Below, piece after piece: positions 35,491 to 48,134 of a stretch of 64,000 nt of DNA (the stretch's first letter is position 1; each line of letters begins with the position of its first letter). This stretch comes from Luteibacter aegosomatis. Its GTDB lineage: Bacteria; Pseudomonadota; Gammaproteobacteria; Xanthomonadales; Rhodanobacteraceae. The position numbers and the translations under genes were made by a program. The stretch is from contig NZ_CP095740.1 of NCBI RefSeq assembly GCF_023078455.1, positions 1,414,001 through 1,478,000 on the forward strand, given 5' to 3'. The notes beneath the pieces were generated by a model. It worked only from the letters and a program-made list of their open reading frames with translations, did not search any database and was not told where the DNA came from.

Positions 35491-36387
35491 ATGCGCCATC
35501 CGGAGTTCCAATACCTCGACCTCATGTCCCGAGTCCTGGAGGAGGGCGATCGCCGCATCGATCGCACCGGCGTCGGCACGTTGTCCGTCTTCGGTGCCTT
35601 TGCCCGGTTCAACGTGGGCAGGGGTGAGTTTCCGATCCTCACCACCAAGAAAGTCCACTGGAAACTGGCCGTCAAGGAAATGCTCTGGTTCCTGAGCGGC
35701 GAGACGAACATTCGTCCGCTGCTGCAGGCGGGCGTCCGCATCTGGACCGACTGGCCCCTCGCGAGATTCCGCAAGGAGACGGGCGAACCGATCTCCCAGG
35801 AAGACTTCGAAGAACGCATCGTCCATGACGAGGCCTTCGCCCGGACATGGGGCGACCTCGGCCCGGTGTACGGAAAGCAGTGGCGCAGGTGGCGGGGTAC
35901 CGACGGCGTCGAGCACGATCAGGTCCAGGGCCTGATCGAGACGCTGCGGGAAAACCCATACAGCCGGCGCATGCTGTTCCACGCATGGAACGTCGCGGAG
36001 ATCCAGGACATGGCGCTTCCGCCCTGTCACATGGTCTACCAGTTCCACGTCGATACGTCCGGCAAGCTGAGCCTGCTGCTGTTCCAGCGCAGCTGCGATC
36101 TGCTGCTGGGCGCGCCGTTCAACTGGGTCGGCGCCGTGGCGCTGCTGCTTATGGTCGCGCAGCAGGCGCGGCTCGAACCGGGCGAACTGATCTGGGTCGG
36201 TGGCGACGTGCATTTGTATCTGAACCACCTTGAACAGGCGAAACTGCAGCTCTCGCGTGAGCCCAGGGACATGCCGACGCTTACGCTCCACTCCAGGGCC
36301 TCGTCGATCGACGACTACCGGATCGAGGATTTCGAACTGTCGGGTTATGCACCGCATCCGTCCATCAAGGCGGACGTCGCCGTCTGA
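35491..36387 (+). CDS. thyA: Thymidylate synthase
   Basis: A 298-residue ThyA that methylates dUMP to dTMP with methylenetetrahydrofolate; the E. coli enzyme is 264, with the extra length in the ETGEPISQEDFEERIVHDEAFARTW loop. Seen: DRTGVGTLSVFG (with Arg21-like), LPPCHMVYQFHV with the nucleophile Cys, RSCDLLLGAPFN with the dUMP-binding Arg/Asp/Asn, and GDVHLYLNH. It works in a cycle with folA, about 1 kb downstream. The ATG at 35491 is the first in frame after the lgt stop. Confidence 0.97.
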   Translation: MRHPEFQYLDLMSRVLEEGDRRIDRTGVGTLSVFGAFARFNVGRGEFPILTTKKVHWKLAVKEMLWFLSGETNIRPLLQAGVRIWTDWPLARFRKETGEPISQEDFEERIVHDEAFARTWGDLGPVYGKQWRRWRGTDGVEHDQVQGLIETLRENPYSRRMLFHAWNVAEIQDMALPPCHMVYQFHVDTSGKLSLLLFQRSCDLLLGAPFNWVGAVALLLMVAQQARLEPGELIWVGGDVHLYLNHLEQAKLQLSREPRDMPTLTLHSRASSIDDYRIEDFELSGYAPHPSIKADVAV

Positions 36388-36497
36388 GGCGACATCGCCG
36401 GCGTGCGTCACGTGCATGAGCCGGTGTATGGCCACTGACAGGCGGCCAACTTGTGTATCGAGTAGTATGAAAGCCTGATCGACTTAGGGAGGCATGC

Positions 36498-37130
36498 ATG
36501 GCCGTGATGGGTCGACCGCGAGGGTTCGATCGCGACAAGGCGATCGACGAAGCCTTGGACCTCTTCTGGCAGAACGGATTCGAAGCGACGTCGCTGAGCC
36601 AGTTGAAGGCTGCCATCGGCGGCGGGATTTCCGCGCCCAGCTTCTATGCGGCGTTCGGCTCCAAGGAGGCGTTGTTCCAGGAGTGCGCCCGGCGCTATCT
36701 GGACACGTACGCGCGGGTCACCGAATGCCTGTGGGACGAAACCATGGCGCCGCGCGACGCCGTCGAGACGGCTTTGCGACGATCCGCGAAAATGCAGTAC
36801 GAGCGACATCACCCCAAGGGCTGCATGGTGGGTCTGGGCGTCATGAGCGCACCGTCGGAGGAGCATGCGTCGGTCAGCGATTCGCTGACGCGCTCGCGTT
36901 CGCGCACCCGTGCGGGATTCGCCGCGTGCGTCCAGCGTGGCATCGACGCCGGCGAACTGGCCGCCGACACCCATCCTCGCGCGTTGGCGGCGGTCTTCGA
37001 CGCCTTCCTGCTGGGGGTATCCGTGCTCGCGCGGGACGGCGTCGGCCTGAGCGCCGTGGAGGGGGGCATCACGCGGGTCATGGCCGCGTGGGACGCCGCA
37101 TCGGTCGGGCCCAAGCGCCGCGCGCGATGA
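36498..37130 (+). CDS. TetR/AcrR family transcriptional regulator
   Basis: A 210-residue repressor-type protein. N-terminal helix-turn-helix: GRPRGFDRDKAIDEALDLFWQNGFEATSLSQLKAAIGGGISAPSFYAAFGSKEALF (residues 5-60), typical of the TetR family. The C-terminal domain carries CMVGLGVMSAPSE and LAAVFDAFLLGVSVLARDG, as in AefR/YdeS-type regulators. AGGGAGG lies 8 bases before the ATG. It stands alone between thyA and folA; its ligand and targets are unknown and no obvious target gene is adjacent. Confidence 0.9.
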   Translation: MAVMGRPRGFDRDKAIDEALDLFWQNGFEATSLSQLKAAIGGGISAPSFYAAFGSKEALFQECARRYLDTYARVTECLWDETMAPRDAVETALRRSAKMQYERHHPKGCMVGLGVMSAPSEEHASVSDSLTRSRSRTRAGFAACVQRGIDAGELAADTHPRALAAVFDAFLLGVSVLARDGVGLSAVEGGITRVMAAWDAASVGPKRRAR

Positions 37131-37311
37131 CGTCGACCGGGTGGCCCGCCGTTCCCGCGGCGTGGCCGGTAACGGCGTACCGGGGCTCGATGACGCAAAA
37201 ACCTTCGATAAATCGCAGGTTTGACGGAATGTAGGACGGCTCGACGAGAGGATGTCGCTCCTCCCGGGCGGCGGCTGTTTCACCCGAGGCCGTAGGGGAC
37301 TACCATCCGCA

Positions 37312-37336
37312 ACGCGCCGTTCGCATGTCGGCGCGT
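37312..37336 (+). promoter_or_regulatory. Stem-loop in the folA leader
   Basis: ACGCGCCG and CGGCGCGT form a perfect 8-bp stem with a 9-base loop, ending 30 bases before the folA ATG. The 236-bp gap before folA holds no supported gene. A role in translation control or in ending readthrough from the TetR gene is possible; there is no T-run. Confidence 0.4.
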
Positions 37337-37366
37337 ATCTTATCGCTTTCACGCAAAGGAAGTTCC

Positions 37367-37851
37367 ATGGCTGTTCACCTGGTTGCCGCGCTCGACGAAA
37401 ACTTTGCCATCGGCAAGCAGGGGGGGCTGCCCTGGCACCTGCCTGACGACCTGAAGTACTTCAAGGAACTGACGGTGGGCAGGGCGGTGCTCATGGGACG
37501 CAAGACCGCCGAGTCGATCGGCCGTGCCCTGCCGGATCGCGTCAACTACGTGCTTTCGCGCAAGGGCGAGGCGCCGTTTCCCGGCCAGATCACCGTGCGC
37601 TCGGTGACCGAAGCGCAGGCCAGCTGCGGTCATACGGGGCTGATGGTCATCGGTGGCGGCGAAGTCTTCCGCGAGGCGCTGCCTTATGCGAAAGAGCTGT
37701 ACCTGACCTGGGTGGACGGCAAGTTCGAGGGTGCCGACGTGTTCTTCCCGGGCATCGATTTCAAGCATTGGACCGAGGTGTCGCGCATCCATCACCAGAA
37801 GGACAAGGACCACGCGCACGCCTTCGACATGGTCAAGTACGTCTACAACGG

Positions 37852-37855
<4 letters not shown>
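37367..37855 (+). CDS. folA: Dihydrofolate reductase
   Basis: A 162-residue DHFR that reduces dihydrofolate with NADPH and regenerates the cofactor consumed by ThyA. Seen: LVAALDENFAIGKQGGLPWHLPDDLKYFKELT (substrate and Met20-loop region with the catalytic Asp), VLMGRKTAESIG (NADPH binding), and IGGGEVFREALPYA. AAGGAAG is 6 bases before the ATG. Its stop overlaps the next start (ATGATG). Confidence 0.96.
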
Positions 37856-38820
<965 letters not shown>

Positions 38821-38866
38821 CAACCTTCCTGCCGAAGGGTGGGAGCGGAGCCTGTCCGCGATGCGT

Positions 38867-39625
38867 CTACCTTGGTGCCTTGAGGCGTGCGACGAGCGCC
38901 TTCAGCACGGACTGCGTTTCCTCGCCGAAGAAGTCGTCGATGAAGCCGGGGTCGAGCAGCCCCGACGTATCGCCCCACATTGCCACGAGATCGGCCCGTG
39001 CGATGGCGCGGGTGCGAAGCATGGCCTTGGGCGGCAGCTTCAGCATGTCGCCGAGCCAGAGCACGGCGCGCATGACCACCTGCTCCACCGCCGCCAGCTC
39101 GTCGACGAGGCCGATGGCGTGGGCCTGCTCGGCATCCACCATCGCCCCGGCCACGAGGAGGCGCTCGGCACGATAGGCGCCGACGATGCGGCGCATGGCG
39201 TACTGGATGGGTTCGGGCACCGAAATGCCGACCTGCACCTCGTTGAGGCCGATCTTGTATACACCGTGCGCCATGATGCGGTAATCGCAGAACAGCGACA
39301 GCACGGCGCCGCCGGCCGGGCTGTGACCGGTGATGGCGGCGACCGTCGGTATCGGTGAAGCAGCCACCGCACCGCACATGGCGAAGAACGCGTTCCAGAA
39401 CTCGGCCACTCCGGCCCGGTCGCGCTGGATCAGGGCGGGTACGTCCACGCCGGCCGAGAACATGCCCTGCGCACCGGAAATCACGATGCCCCGTGCGCCG
39501 TTGGCGGGCGCGTTTTCCACGGCCTCGCGCAATGCGGTCACCAGGGCCATGTCCATGGCGTTCACCGGGGCGCGGGCCAGGCGGATTTCGTGGATGTCGC
39601 CGTCGTGGAGAAGGATGTCGAGCAT
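38867..39625 (-). CDS. Enoyl-CoA hydratase/isomerase (crotonase) family protein
   Basis: A 252-residue crotonase-fold protein. Oxyanion-hole motifs are FSAGVDVPAL (about 56-65) and GHSPAGGAVLSLFCDYR (about 99-115). NEVQVGISVPEP supplies a Glu often used by delta3-delta2-enoyl-CoA isomerases; the second hydratase Glu is absent at the SPAGG position. It probably works in fatty acid or related acyl-CoA breakdown. The REP pair at its 3' end separates it from the convergent Nudix gene. It is co-oriented with the downstream DUF4139 gene but a promoter was not identified. Confidence 0.85.
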   Translation of the reverse strand: MLDILLHDGDIHEIRLARAPVNAMDMALVTALREAVENAPANGARGIVISGAQGMFSAGVDVPALIQRDRAGVAEFWNAFFAMCGAVAASPIPTVAAITGHSPAGGAVLSLFCDYRIMAHGVYKIGLNEVQVGISVPEPIQYAMRRIVGAYRAERLLVAGAMVDAEQAHAIGLVDELAAVEQVVMRAVLWLGDMLKLPPKAMLRTRAIARADLVAMWGDTSGLLDPGFIDDFFGEETQSVLKALVARLKAPR

Positions 39626-39657
39626 GGGCGTGTCCCGGATGGTGAAGGTGAGGCCGC

Positions 39658-41109
39658 TTACTGCGGAAGATCGGTGGCGGCCCAGGTATAGCGTACGGCG
39701 TAATCGAGCGTGGCCGTGCCGTGGGCGGGCACATCGATCTTGAACTCCAGTCCGTCGGGCGTGTTCTTCGTCGGCTTGACCGACGACGAGGTGAGCGTCC
39801 AGGCGCGCCAGCGGTTCGGATGCTCACGCACCGTGACGGTGCGGCTCGCGTCGCTCGCGTTGTTGAGCGTGATGCGCGTGCCCTCGTCGATCCGATGGTC
39901 GGCGACGCTCGCCGCGAACGACGTCTGCTCGCGCGTGGCGGTGAGGTCGAACGCGTTACCGAGCGTGACGGTGGCTTCCTTGTTCTTCGGCATATCGTCG
40001 AGTCGGCCCTCGCCGAGCAGTTCGGCGTTGCCGTCGCGGTCGGCGGTGAGTACGCGCACGTAACCCGCGGGCAGGCTGTCGAAGGCCTTGAAGCGCACCG
40101 TGGACACGATGGGCGTGCTGGGCGGCATGCCGATGTCGCGCTCGAGGCGGGGTGGCGAGTTGTAGTAACGCATCTGCGTGTCGTACACCGCTTCGCGCTC
40201 GCAATCGATGGTGCGGCGATCGTACAGCGGGGTCTGGGTGACGCTCCCGTCCGGAAGGTCCACCGCGGCGGGCAGGGTGTAGGTGCGCAGGTCACCGAGC
40301 GTGGCCTGCTCGGGCATGGCGTCCATGTTCGCGGCCATCGGCGCGGCGGCGACCATGCCCTTGAACATGCGTGGCTGCGGCGCGGATTTCGCCCGGTTGG
40401 CGTCCCCGGCGATGAGCTTCAGGGACACGTCCTTCCAGTCACGGCCGCTACGATTGGCGATGCTGGCCGAGGCATCGAAATCCATGCGGCAGGTGTTGCC
40501 CGGCGCGATCGTCGCCACGTAGGCGCCGCGCCACCCGAGGCCGGAGGTGGGGTAGTCGAGCTGTGCGGTGGTGCGGCCGGCCGACGCGCCCGCGACGCGA
40601 ACCTGCAGCGTCGAGCCGCGTGCGATGTCGGCGGAACCGGACAGGCGCAGGGCGGCGTAGTCCTTCACCAGGCTCGTGGCGCCGCCGGCGTCGCGGATCA
40701 CGAGCGGATCGCCGCCGTGCACCAGCGTACCGCTGGCGATGGGCTGGCCGGTCGTGCCGACCACGGTCACGTCTTTCCCGGTGAGGCCGGAAATGGCCGC
40801 ATCGAAACCCTGGCCCAGCATCAGGCGCTGCGACACCACGCGCGCGCCCTTGCCGGGAAAGCGCAGGCTCAGCGCCTCGCTGTCGAGCGCGGAGGGAAGG
40901 CCGTCGATGGAGAGGTCCTGCGTGCCGCCCTTGAGGTCGAACGCGCGGCGCTCGTGGACCACGGCATAACCGTCACCGGATACGGCCCGGCCGTCGGTGG
41001 CGAAGAGCTGGTCGTTGTCGGCACGATAGAGGGTGAGCGTGCTGCGCTCATCGGCGGCGACGGGAAGGGCGATGCCGAGGGCGATCGCCAGTGCGAGGGT
41101 GCGACGCAT
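39658..41109 (-). CDS. Periplasmic DUF4139-type protein
   Basis: A 483-residue exported protein with a signal peptide (RRTLALAIALGIALPVAADE). Features of the DUF4139/mucoidy-inhibitor-like family: FDLKGGTQDLSIDGLPSALDSEALSLRF, YPTSGLGWRGAYVATI, a region with TQMRYYNSPPRLERD, and a C-terminal beta-sandwich (VTVREHPNRWRAWTLTSSS, PAHGTATLDYAVRYTW). Only the DUF family resemblance is claimed. The start is the first ATG with a signal peptide. Confidence 0.75.
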   Translation of the reverse strand: MRRTLALAIALGIALPVAADERSTLTLYRADNDQLFATDGRAVSGDGYAVVHERRAFDLKGGTQDLSIDGLPSALDSEALSLRFPGKGARVVSQRLMLGQGFDAAISGLTGKDVTVVGTTGQPIASGTLVHGGDPLVIRDAGGATSLVKDYAALRLSGSADIARGSTLQVRVAGASAGRTTAQLDYPTSGLGWRGAYVATIAPGNTCRMDFDASASIANRSGRDWKDVSLKLIAGDANRAKSAPQPRMFKGMVAAAPMAANMDAMPEQATLGDLRTYTLPAAVDLPDGSVTQTPLYDRRTIDCEREAVYDTQMRYYNSPPRLERDIGMPPSTPIVSTVRFKAFDSLPAGYVRVLTADRDGNAELLGEGRLDDMPKNKEATVTLGNAFDLTATREQTSFAASVADHRIDEGTRITLNNASDASRTVTVREHPNRWRAWTLTSSSVKPTKNTPDGLEFKIDVPAHGTATLDYAVRYTWAATDLPQ

Positions 41110-41180
41110 GTAAGTCTCTCCTTGTATGCCCGTGCGGGGATCATACCGGGGAGACATGAATGGAGGATTGTCGCGAGTCC

Positions 41181-41258
41181 CATCGCGGACAGGGTCCGCT
41201 CCCACCCGTCGGTAGTAACCATCCTACCGGCGGGCGGGTGCGGACCCTGCCCGCGCAC
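41181..41258. repeat. Paired REP element, copy B
   Basis: Left unit CATCGCGGACAGGGTCCGCTCCCACC, inner CGGTAG/CTACCG, right unit GGGCGGGTGCGGACCCTGCCCGCG. The right unit is more degenerate. It lies between the start of the DUF4139 gene and the end of the thioesterase gene. Confidence 0.75.
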
Positions 41259-41288
41259 GCTACGCAGCGGTGAACCAAGCAGGCTTTA

Positions 41289-41725
41289 TCAGCCCTTTTC
41301 CGCTTCCGCCACGGCATCGCGAATCACCTGCGGCACCGGCACCGGCCGCCCGCTCTTGGTGTCGATCCACACCATCGTGACGCTGCCGTCGGCATGCACG
41401 CGGGTGGCGTCGTTCGAATCGACGATCCGGTGGCCGACCGTCATCGAGCTGGTGCCCAGGCGATTCACGTAGAGCTCCACCTGCACGTCGGCGGGCCATT
41501 CGATGGGCAGGCGATAGTTGATCTCGCTATGCGCCATCACCGGCGCGGCGGCCGGGCTGTACCACTGCTCGGGAAGCTGCATCAGCCACTTGAGGCGCGC
41601 TTCCTGGAGGTAGACCAGGTAGTTCGCGTTGTTGACATGGTTGTAGGCGTCGAGATCCTGCCAGCGCACGTCCATCGGCGTGATGAAGACGGGGATCGGT
41701 GCGGGCGTGGTCGAGGCTTCGGTGC

Positions 41726-41729
<4 letters not shown>
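41289..41729 (-). CDS. Acyl-CoA thioesterase (hot-dog fold, YbgC/FadM-like)
   Basis: A 146-residue hot-dog thioesterase. [28 protein letters not shown] carries the catalytic Asp/His region characteristic of 4-hydroxybenzoyl-CoA thioesterase-like proteins; [23 protein letters not shown] follows. It would hydrolyse acyl-CoA thioesters. The start overlaps the uvrA stop (ATGA), so the two are co-transcribed and coupled although unrelated in function. Confidence 0.88.
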
Positions 41730-44644
<2,915 letters not shown>

Positions 44645-44838
44645 GTGCCGACGTATGTTGGGGAAGACGACGACTATACCAAGGGTGTAAAGCCCCCCCG
44701 TCACCTCGGCTTTTGCCCGGTCTTCACAAGTTCTTTGCCGAGGGCGCCGATCTGGCCGGGGATTACCCCTGGATGTCCGCCCCCGCTACCATGGCGGCGC
44801 CCCGGGGAGGGGCACCATTCCACTACGAGGATATATCC

Positions 44839-45336
44839 ATGCGTAAACGGACAGCGGTTGCGGCAGGCCTCCTGCTGGCGGTGTGCACGGGACAGGCCAT
44901 GGCGGCGCAGCCGAGCGAGCAGCAGGTGCGCAAGCTGATGGAAGTCGTGGGCATGGGACGGATGCTGAGCCAGATGAACAGCCAGATGGCGGGCGTGATG
45001 CAGACGGCGCTGCCCTGCGTGCCGGCCAGCTACTGGCAGGGCTTCGTCGACCAGAACGCCACCAACCAGCTGATCGGGCGCATGGTGCCGGTTTACCAGA
45101 AGCACTTCACCGACAAGGAAATCGACGAACTGCTCAAGTTCTACAGCACTCCCACCGGCCAGAAGGTGATCCGCGAGATGCCGGCGACCATGGCCGAGGG
45201 CATGCAGATCGGCAAGACCTGGGGCCAGGAGCGCGGGCAGCAGATGATCAAGCAGTTGCAGGGGCAGGGCACGCTGAACGCCCAGGGCCAGTGCCCGGCC
45301 ACGGGCGGCACGGCCAAGCCGGCGCCCGGCAAGTAA
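44839..45336 (+). CDS. Secreted DUF2059 domain protein
   Basis: A 165-residue protein with a signal peptide (KRTAVAAGLLLAVCTGQAMAAQ). The central DUF2059 region has PVYQKHFTDKEIDELLKFYSTPTGQKVIREMPATMAEGMQIG. The C-terminal Gly/Pro-rich tail contains an isolated Cys. Periplasmic; function unknown. GAGG lies about 8 bases before the ATG. It lies divergently from uvrA and is followed by a strong hairpin. Confidence 0.85.
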   Translation: MRKRTAVAAGLLLAVCTGQAMAAQPSEQQVRKLMEVVGMGRMLSQMNSQMAGVMQTALPCVPASYWQGFVDQNATNQLIGRMVPVYQKHFTDKEIDELLKFYSTPTGQKVIREMPATMAEGMQIGKTWGQERGQQMIKQLQGQGTLNAQGQCPATGGTAKPAPGK

Positions 45337-45356
45337 CGGCACCCCTCGGGCGCCTC

Positions 45357-45384
45357 GCAGGCACCGGCGCACGCCGGTGCCTGC
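45357..45384 (+). terminator. Strong stem-loop after the DUF2059 gene
   Basis: GCAGGCACCGGC and GCCGGTGCCTGC form a perfect 12-bp stem with a 4-base GCAC loop, 20 bases after the stop. No T-run follows, so it is a terminator-like or mRNA-stabilising hairpin. Confidence 0.6.
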
Positions 45385-45496
45385 GGCCGGACGTCCGCCC
45401 TCGCGTGAGCGTCGTCGTGGTGTCGCGTTCGTAAGTGGTTGATTTGATTGGTCCATGTGATCCGGGTCATCTTGTAGTCGACCCTTAACCACCTGA

Positions 45497-45526
45497 TTGA
45501 CCTCACCTTTCCCCTCCCGCTATAAT
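45497..45526 (+). promoter_or_regulatory. Sigma70 promoter for rplU-rpmA-obgE
   Basis: TTGACC, 18-base spacer, TATAAT: a near-consensus sigma70 promoter, giving a leader of about 50 bases to the rplU ATG. This fits the high expression expected for ribosomal protein genes. Confidence 0.85.
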
Positions 45527-45582
45527 TCGCGGTTCGTAACACCCGCAACACCCAAGAAGAACTACATAATCAGGAAACCACC

Positions 45583-45897
45583 ATGAGCTACGCAGTCATC
45601 AAGACCGGTGGCAAGCAGTACCGCGTGATGCAGGGCGAAGTCCTGCGCGTCGAGCTGCTCCCCGCCGAAGTCGATGCCACCTTCACGTTCGATGAGGTCC
45701 TCCTCGTCGGCGAAGGCGAGTCGATCACCGTCGGCGCCCCGCTGGTCGCCGGTGCCACCGTCAGCGCGAAGATCCGCGCCCACGGCCGCGCCGACAAGAT
45801 CCGCATCGTCAAGTTCCGTCGTCGCAAGCACTACAAGCGCACGCAGGGACATCGTCAGCACTACACCGAAATCGAGATCACGGGCATCAACGCCTGA
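45583..45897 (+). CDS. rplU: 50S ribosomal protein L21
   Basis: A 104-residue L21 that binds 23S rRNA in the large subunit. It starts [29 protein letters not shown] and ends [14 protein letters not shown], with the basic [16 protein letters not shown] core. A near-consensus promoter lies upstream, and rpmA follows after 20 bases, the usual rplU-rpmA-obgE order. Confidence 0.98.
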   Translation: MSYAVIKTGGKQYRVMQGEVLRVELLPAEVDATFTFDEVLLVGEGESITVGAPLVAGATVSAKIRAHGRADKIRIVKFRRRKHYKRTQGHRQHYTEIEITGINA

Positions 45898-45917
45898 GTC
45901 GCCGGAGGATATGAGTC

Positions 45918-46175
45918 ATGGCACATAAAAAAGGCGTAGGTTCCAGCCGCAACGGTCGCGATTCGAACCCGAAGTACCTCGGCGTGAAGATCTACGGCGG
46001 TCAGGCTGTCGAAGCCGGTAACATCATCGTTCGTCAGCGTGGCACCAAGTTCCACGCTGGCGTGGGCGTCGGCCTCGGCCGCGACCACACCCTGTTCGCC
46101 CTGGTCGACGGCACCGTGTCGTTCAAGACCCGCGGCGAGAAGGGCCGCAAGTTCGTCGACGTCGTCCAGGCGTAA
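45918..46175 (+). CDS. rpmA: 50S ribosomal protein L27
   Basis: An 85-residue L27. It starts [31 protein letters not shown], whose N-terminal arm reaches the peptidyl transferase centre. It is in the typical operon position; a strong terminator follows within about 25 bases, so obgE may have its own promoter or depend on readthrough. Confidence 0.98.
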   Translation: MAHKKGVGSSRNGRDSNPKYLGVKIYGGQAVEAGNIIVRQRGTKFHAGVGVGLGRDHTLFALVDGTVSFKTRGEKGRKFVDVVQA

Positions 46176-46199
46176 GCCTCCCCCGACGCGATAGCGAAG

Positions 46200-46230
46200 G
46201 CCCCGCCCCATGGCGGGGCTTTTCGTTTTT
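46200..46230 (+). terminator. Rho-independent terminator after rpmA
   Basis: GCCCCGCC and GGCGGGGC form an 8-bp stem with a CCAT loop, followed by TTTTCGTTTTT. It separates rplU-rpmA from obgE. Confidence 0.9.
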
Positions 46231-46233
46231 GCA

Positions 46234-47459
<1,226 letters not shown>

Positions 47460-47477
47460 TGGGCTTGCCGCAAGGCC

Positions 47478-47591
47478 TATCGCGGACAGGGTCCGCTCCC
47501 ACCCTCCGGTAGCACCTGCTCTGCCGGGAAAGGCCCGGGCAGTTCTCTCAGTGTTCCTACCGAAGGGTGGGAGCGGACCCTGTCCGCGATT
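47478..47591. repeat. Paired REP element, copy C (expanded spacer)
   Basis: Left unit TATCGCGGACAGGGTCCGCTCCCACC, right unit GGGTGGGAGCGGACCCTGTCCGCGAT. The middle holds GCCGGG/CCCGGC as an extra hairpin between the CGGTAG and CTACCG flanks, so it is about 35 bases longer than the others. It lies between convergent obgE and rpsT. Confidence 0.78.
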
Positions 47592-47617
47592 CCTGCGAAG
47601 CGGCGACTTCAGGCAAC

Positions 47618-47645
47618 AAAAAAGCCGGCTTGCGCCGGCTTTTTT
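47618..47645. terminator. Bidirectional terminator between obgE and rpsT
   Basis: AAAAAAGCCGGC-TTGC-GCCGGCTTTTTT: a 6-bp GC stem flanked by A and T runs on both sides, so it can serve both convergent genes. It ends 25 bases from the rpsT stop. Confidence 0.9.
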
Positions 47646-47669
47646 GCTTCAGCGATGTCGCGCAGGCGA

Positions 47670-47933
47670 TCAGGCCAGGTCGCGGATCTTCGCGTTCAGG
47701 CGGCTCTTGTGGCGAGCGGCCTTGTTCTTGTGGATCAGGCCGCGGGCGGCGTAGCGGTCCATGACCGGCACGGCGACGGCATAGGCCGTGACGGCCGCTG
47801 CCTTATCCTTGGCGTCGATCGCCTTGACGACCTTCTTCAGTGCGGAACGCACCATGGAACGCGCGCTGACGTTGCGCAGCCGGCGCTGCTCCGACTGACG
47901 CGCACGCTTCTTCGCGGACTTGATGTTGGCCAA
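47670..47933 (-). CDS. rpsT: 30S ribosomal protein S20
   Basis: An 87-residue S20. Homologues begin [16 protein letters not shown], and here the matching codon is TTG at 47933, with GGAG 7 bases upstream. A longer in-frame ATG extension exists but has no good ribosome site and no similarity. E. coli rpsT also starts with UUG, which is used in autoregulation of S20. Basic helices ([37 protein letters not shown]) bind 16S rRNA. Confidence 0.96.
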   Translation of the reverse strand: MANIKSAKKRARQSEQRRLRNVSARSMVRSALKKVVKAIDAKDKAAAVTAYAVAVPVMDRYAARGLIHKNKAARHKSRLNAKIRDLA

Positions 47934-47974
47934 GGTAAAGCTCCAGTGTTCGGTGGGTTTTAAAAAAGACACCC

Positions 47975-48003
47975 ATTGTGGAGCCAAAACGAGGCTGCGT
48001 CAA
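47975..48003 (-). promoter_or_regulatory. rpsT promoter candidate
   Basis: On the minus strand TTGACG (48003-47998), 17 bases, CACAAT (47980-47975). The predicted leader to the TTG start is about 35 bases. The 200-bp gap to murJ must also hold the murJ promoter, which I did not identify. Confidence 0.6.
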
Positions 48004-48134
48004 TAGGTTAGGGGCCGCGTGAACGACCCCTCGGGTGGAGGGCGCGACGCGCCCCGAAAAAACCAGAGGCGAGACTGTCCGCTGCCAGCCCGGCTTTGTC
48101 AAACTAGCGGTTTACCCCGGTACCCACGGCACGG

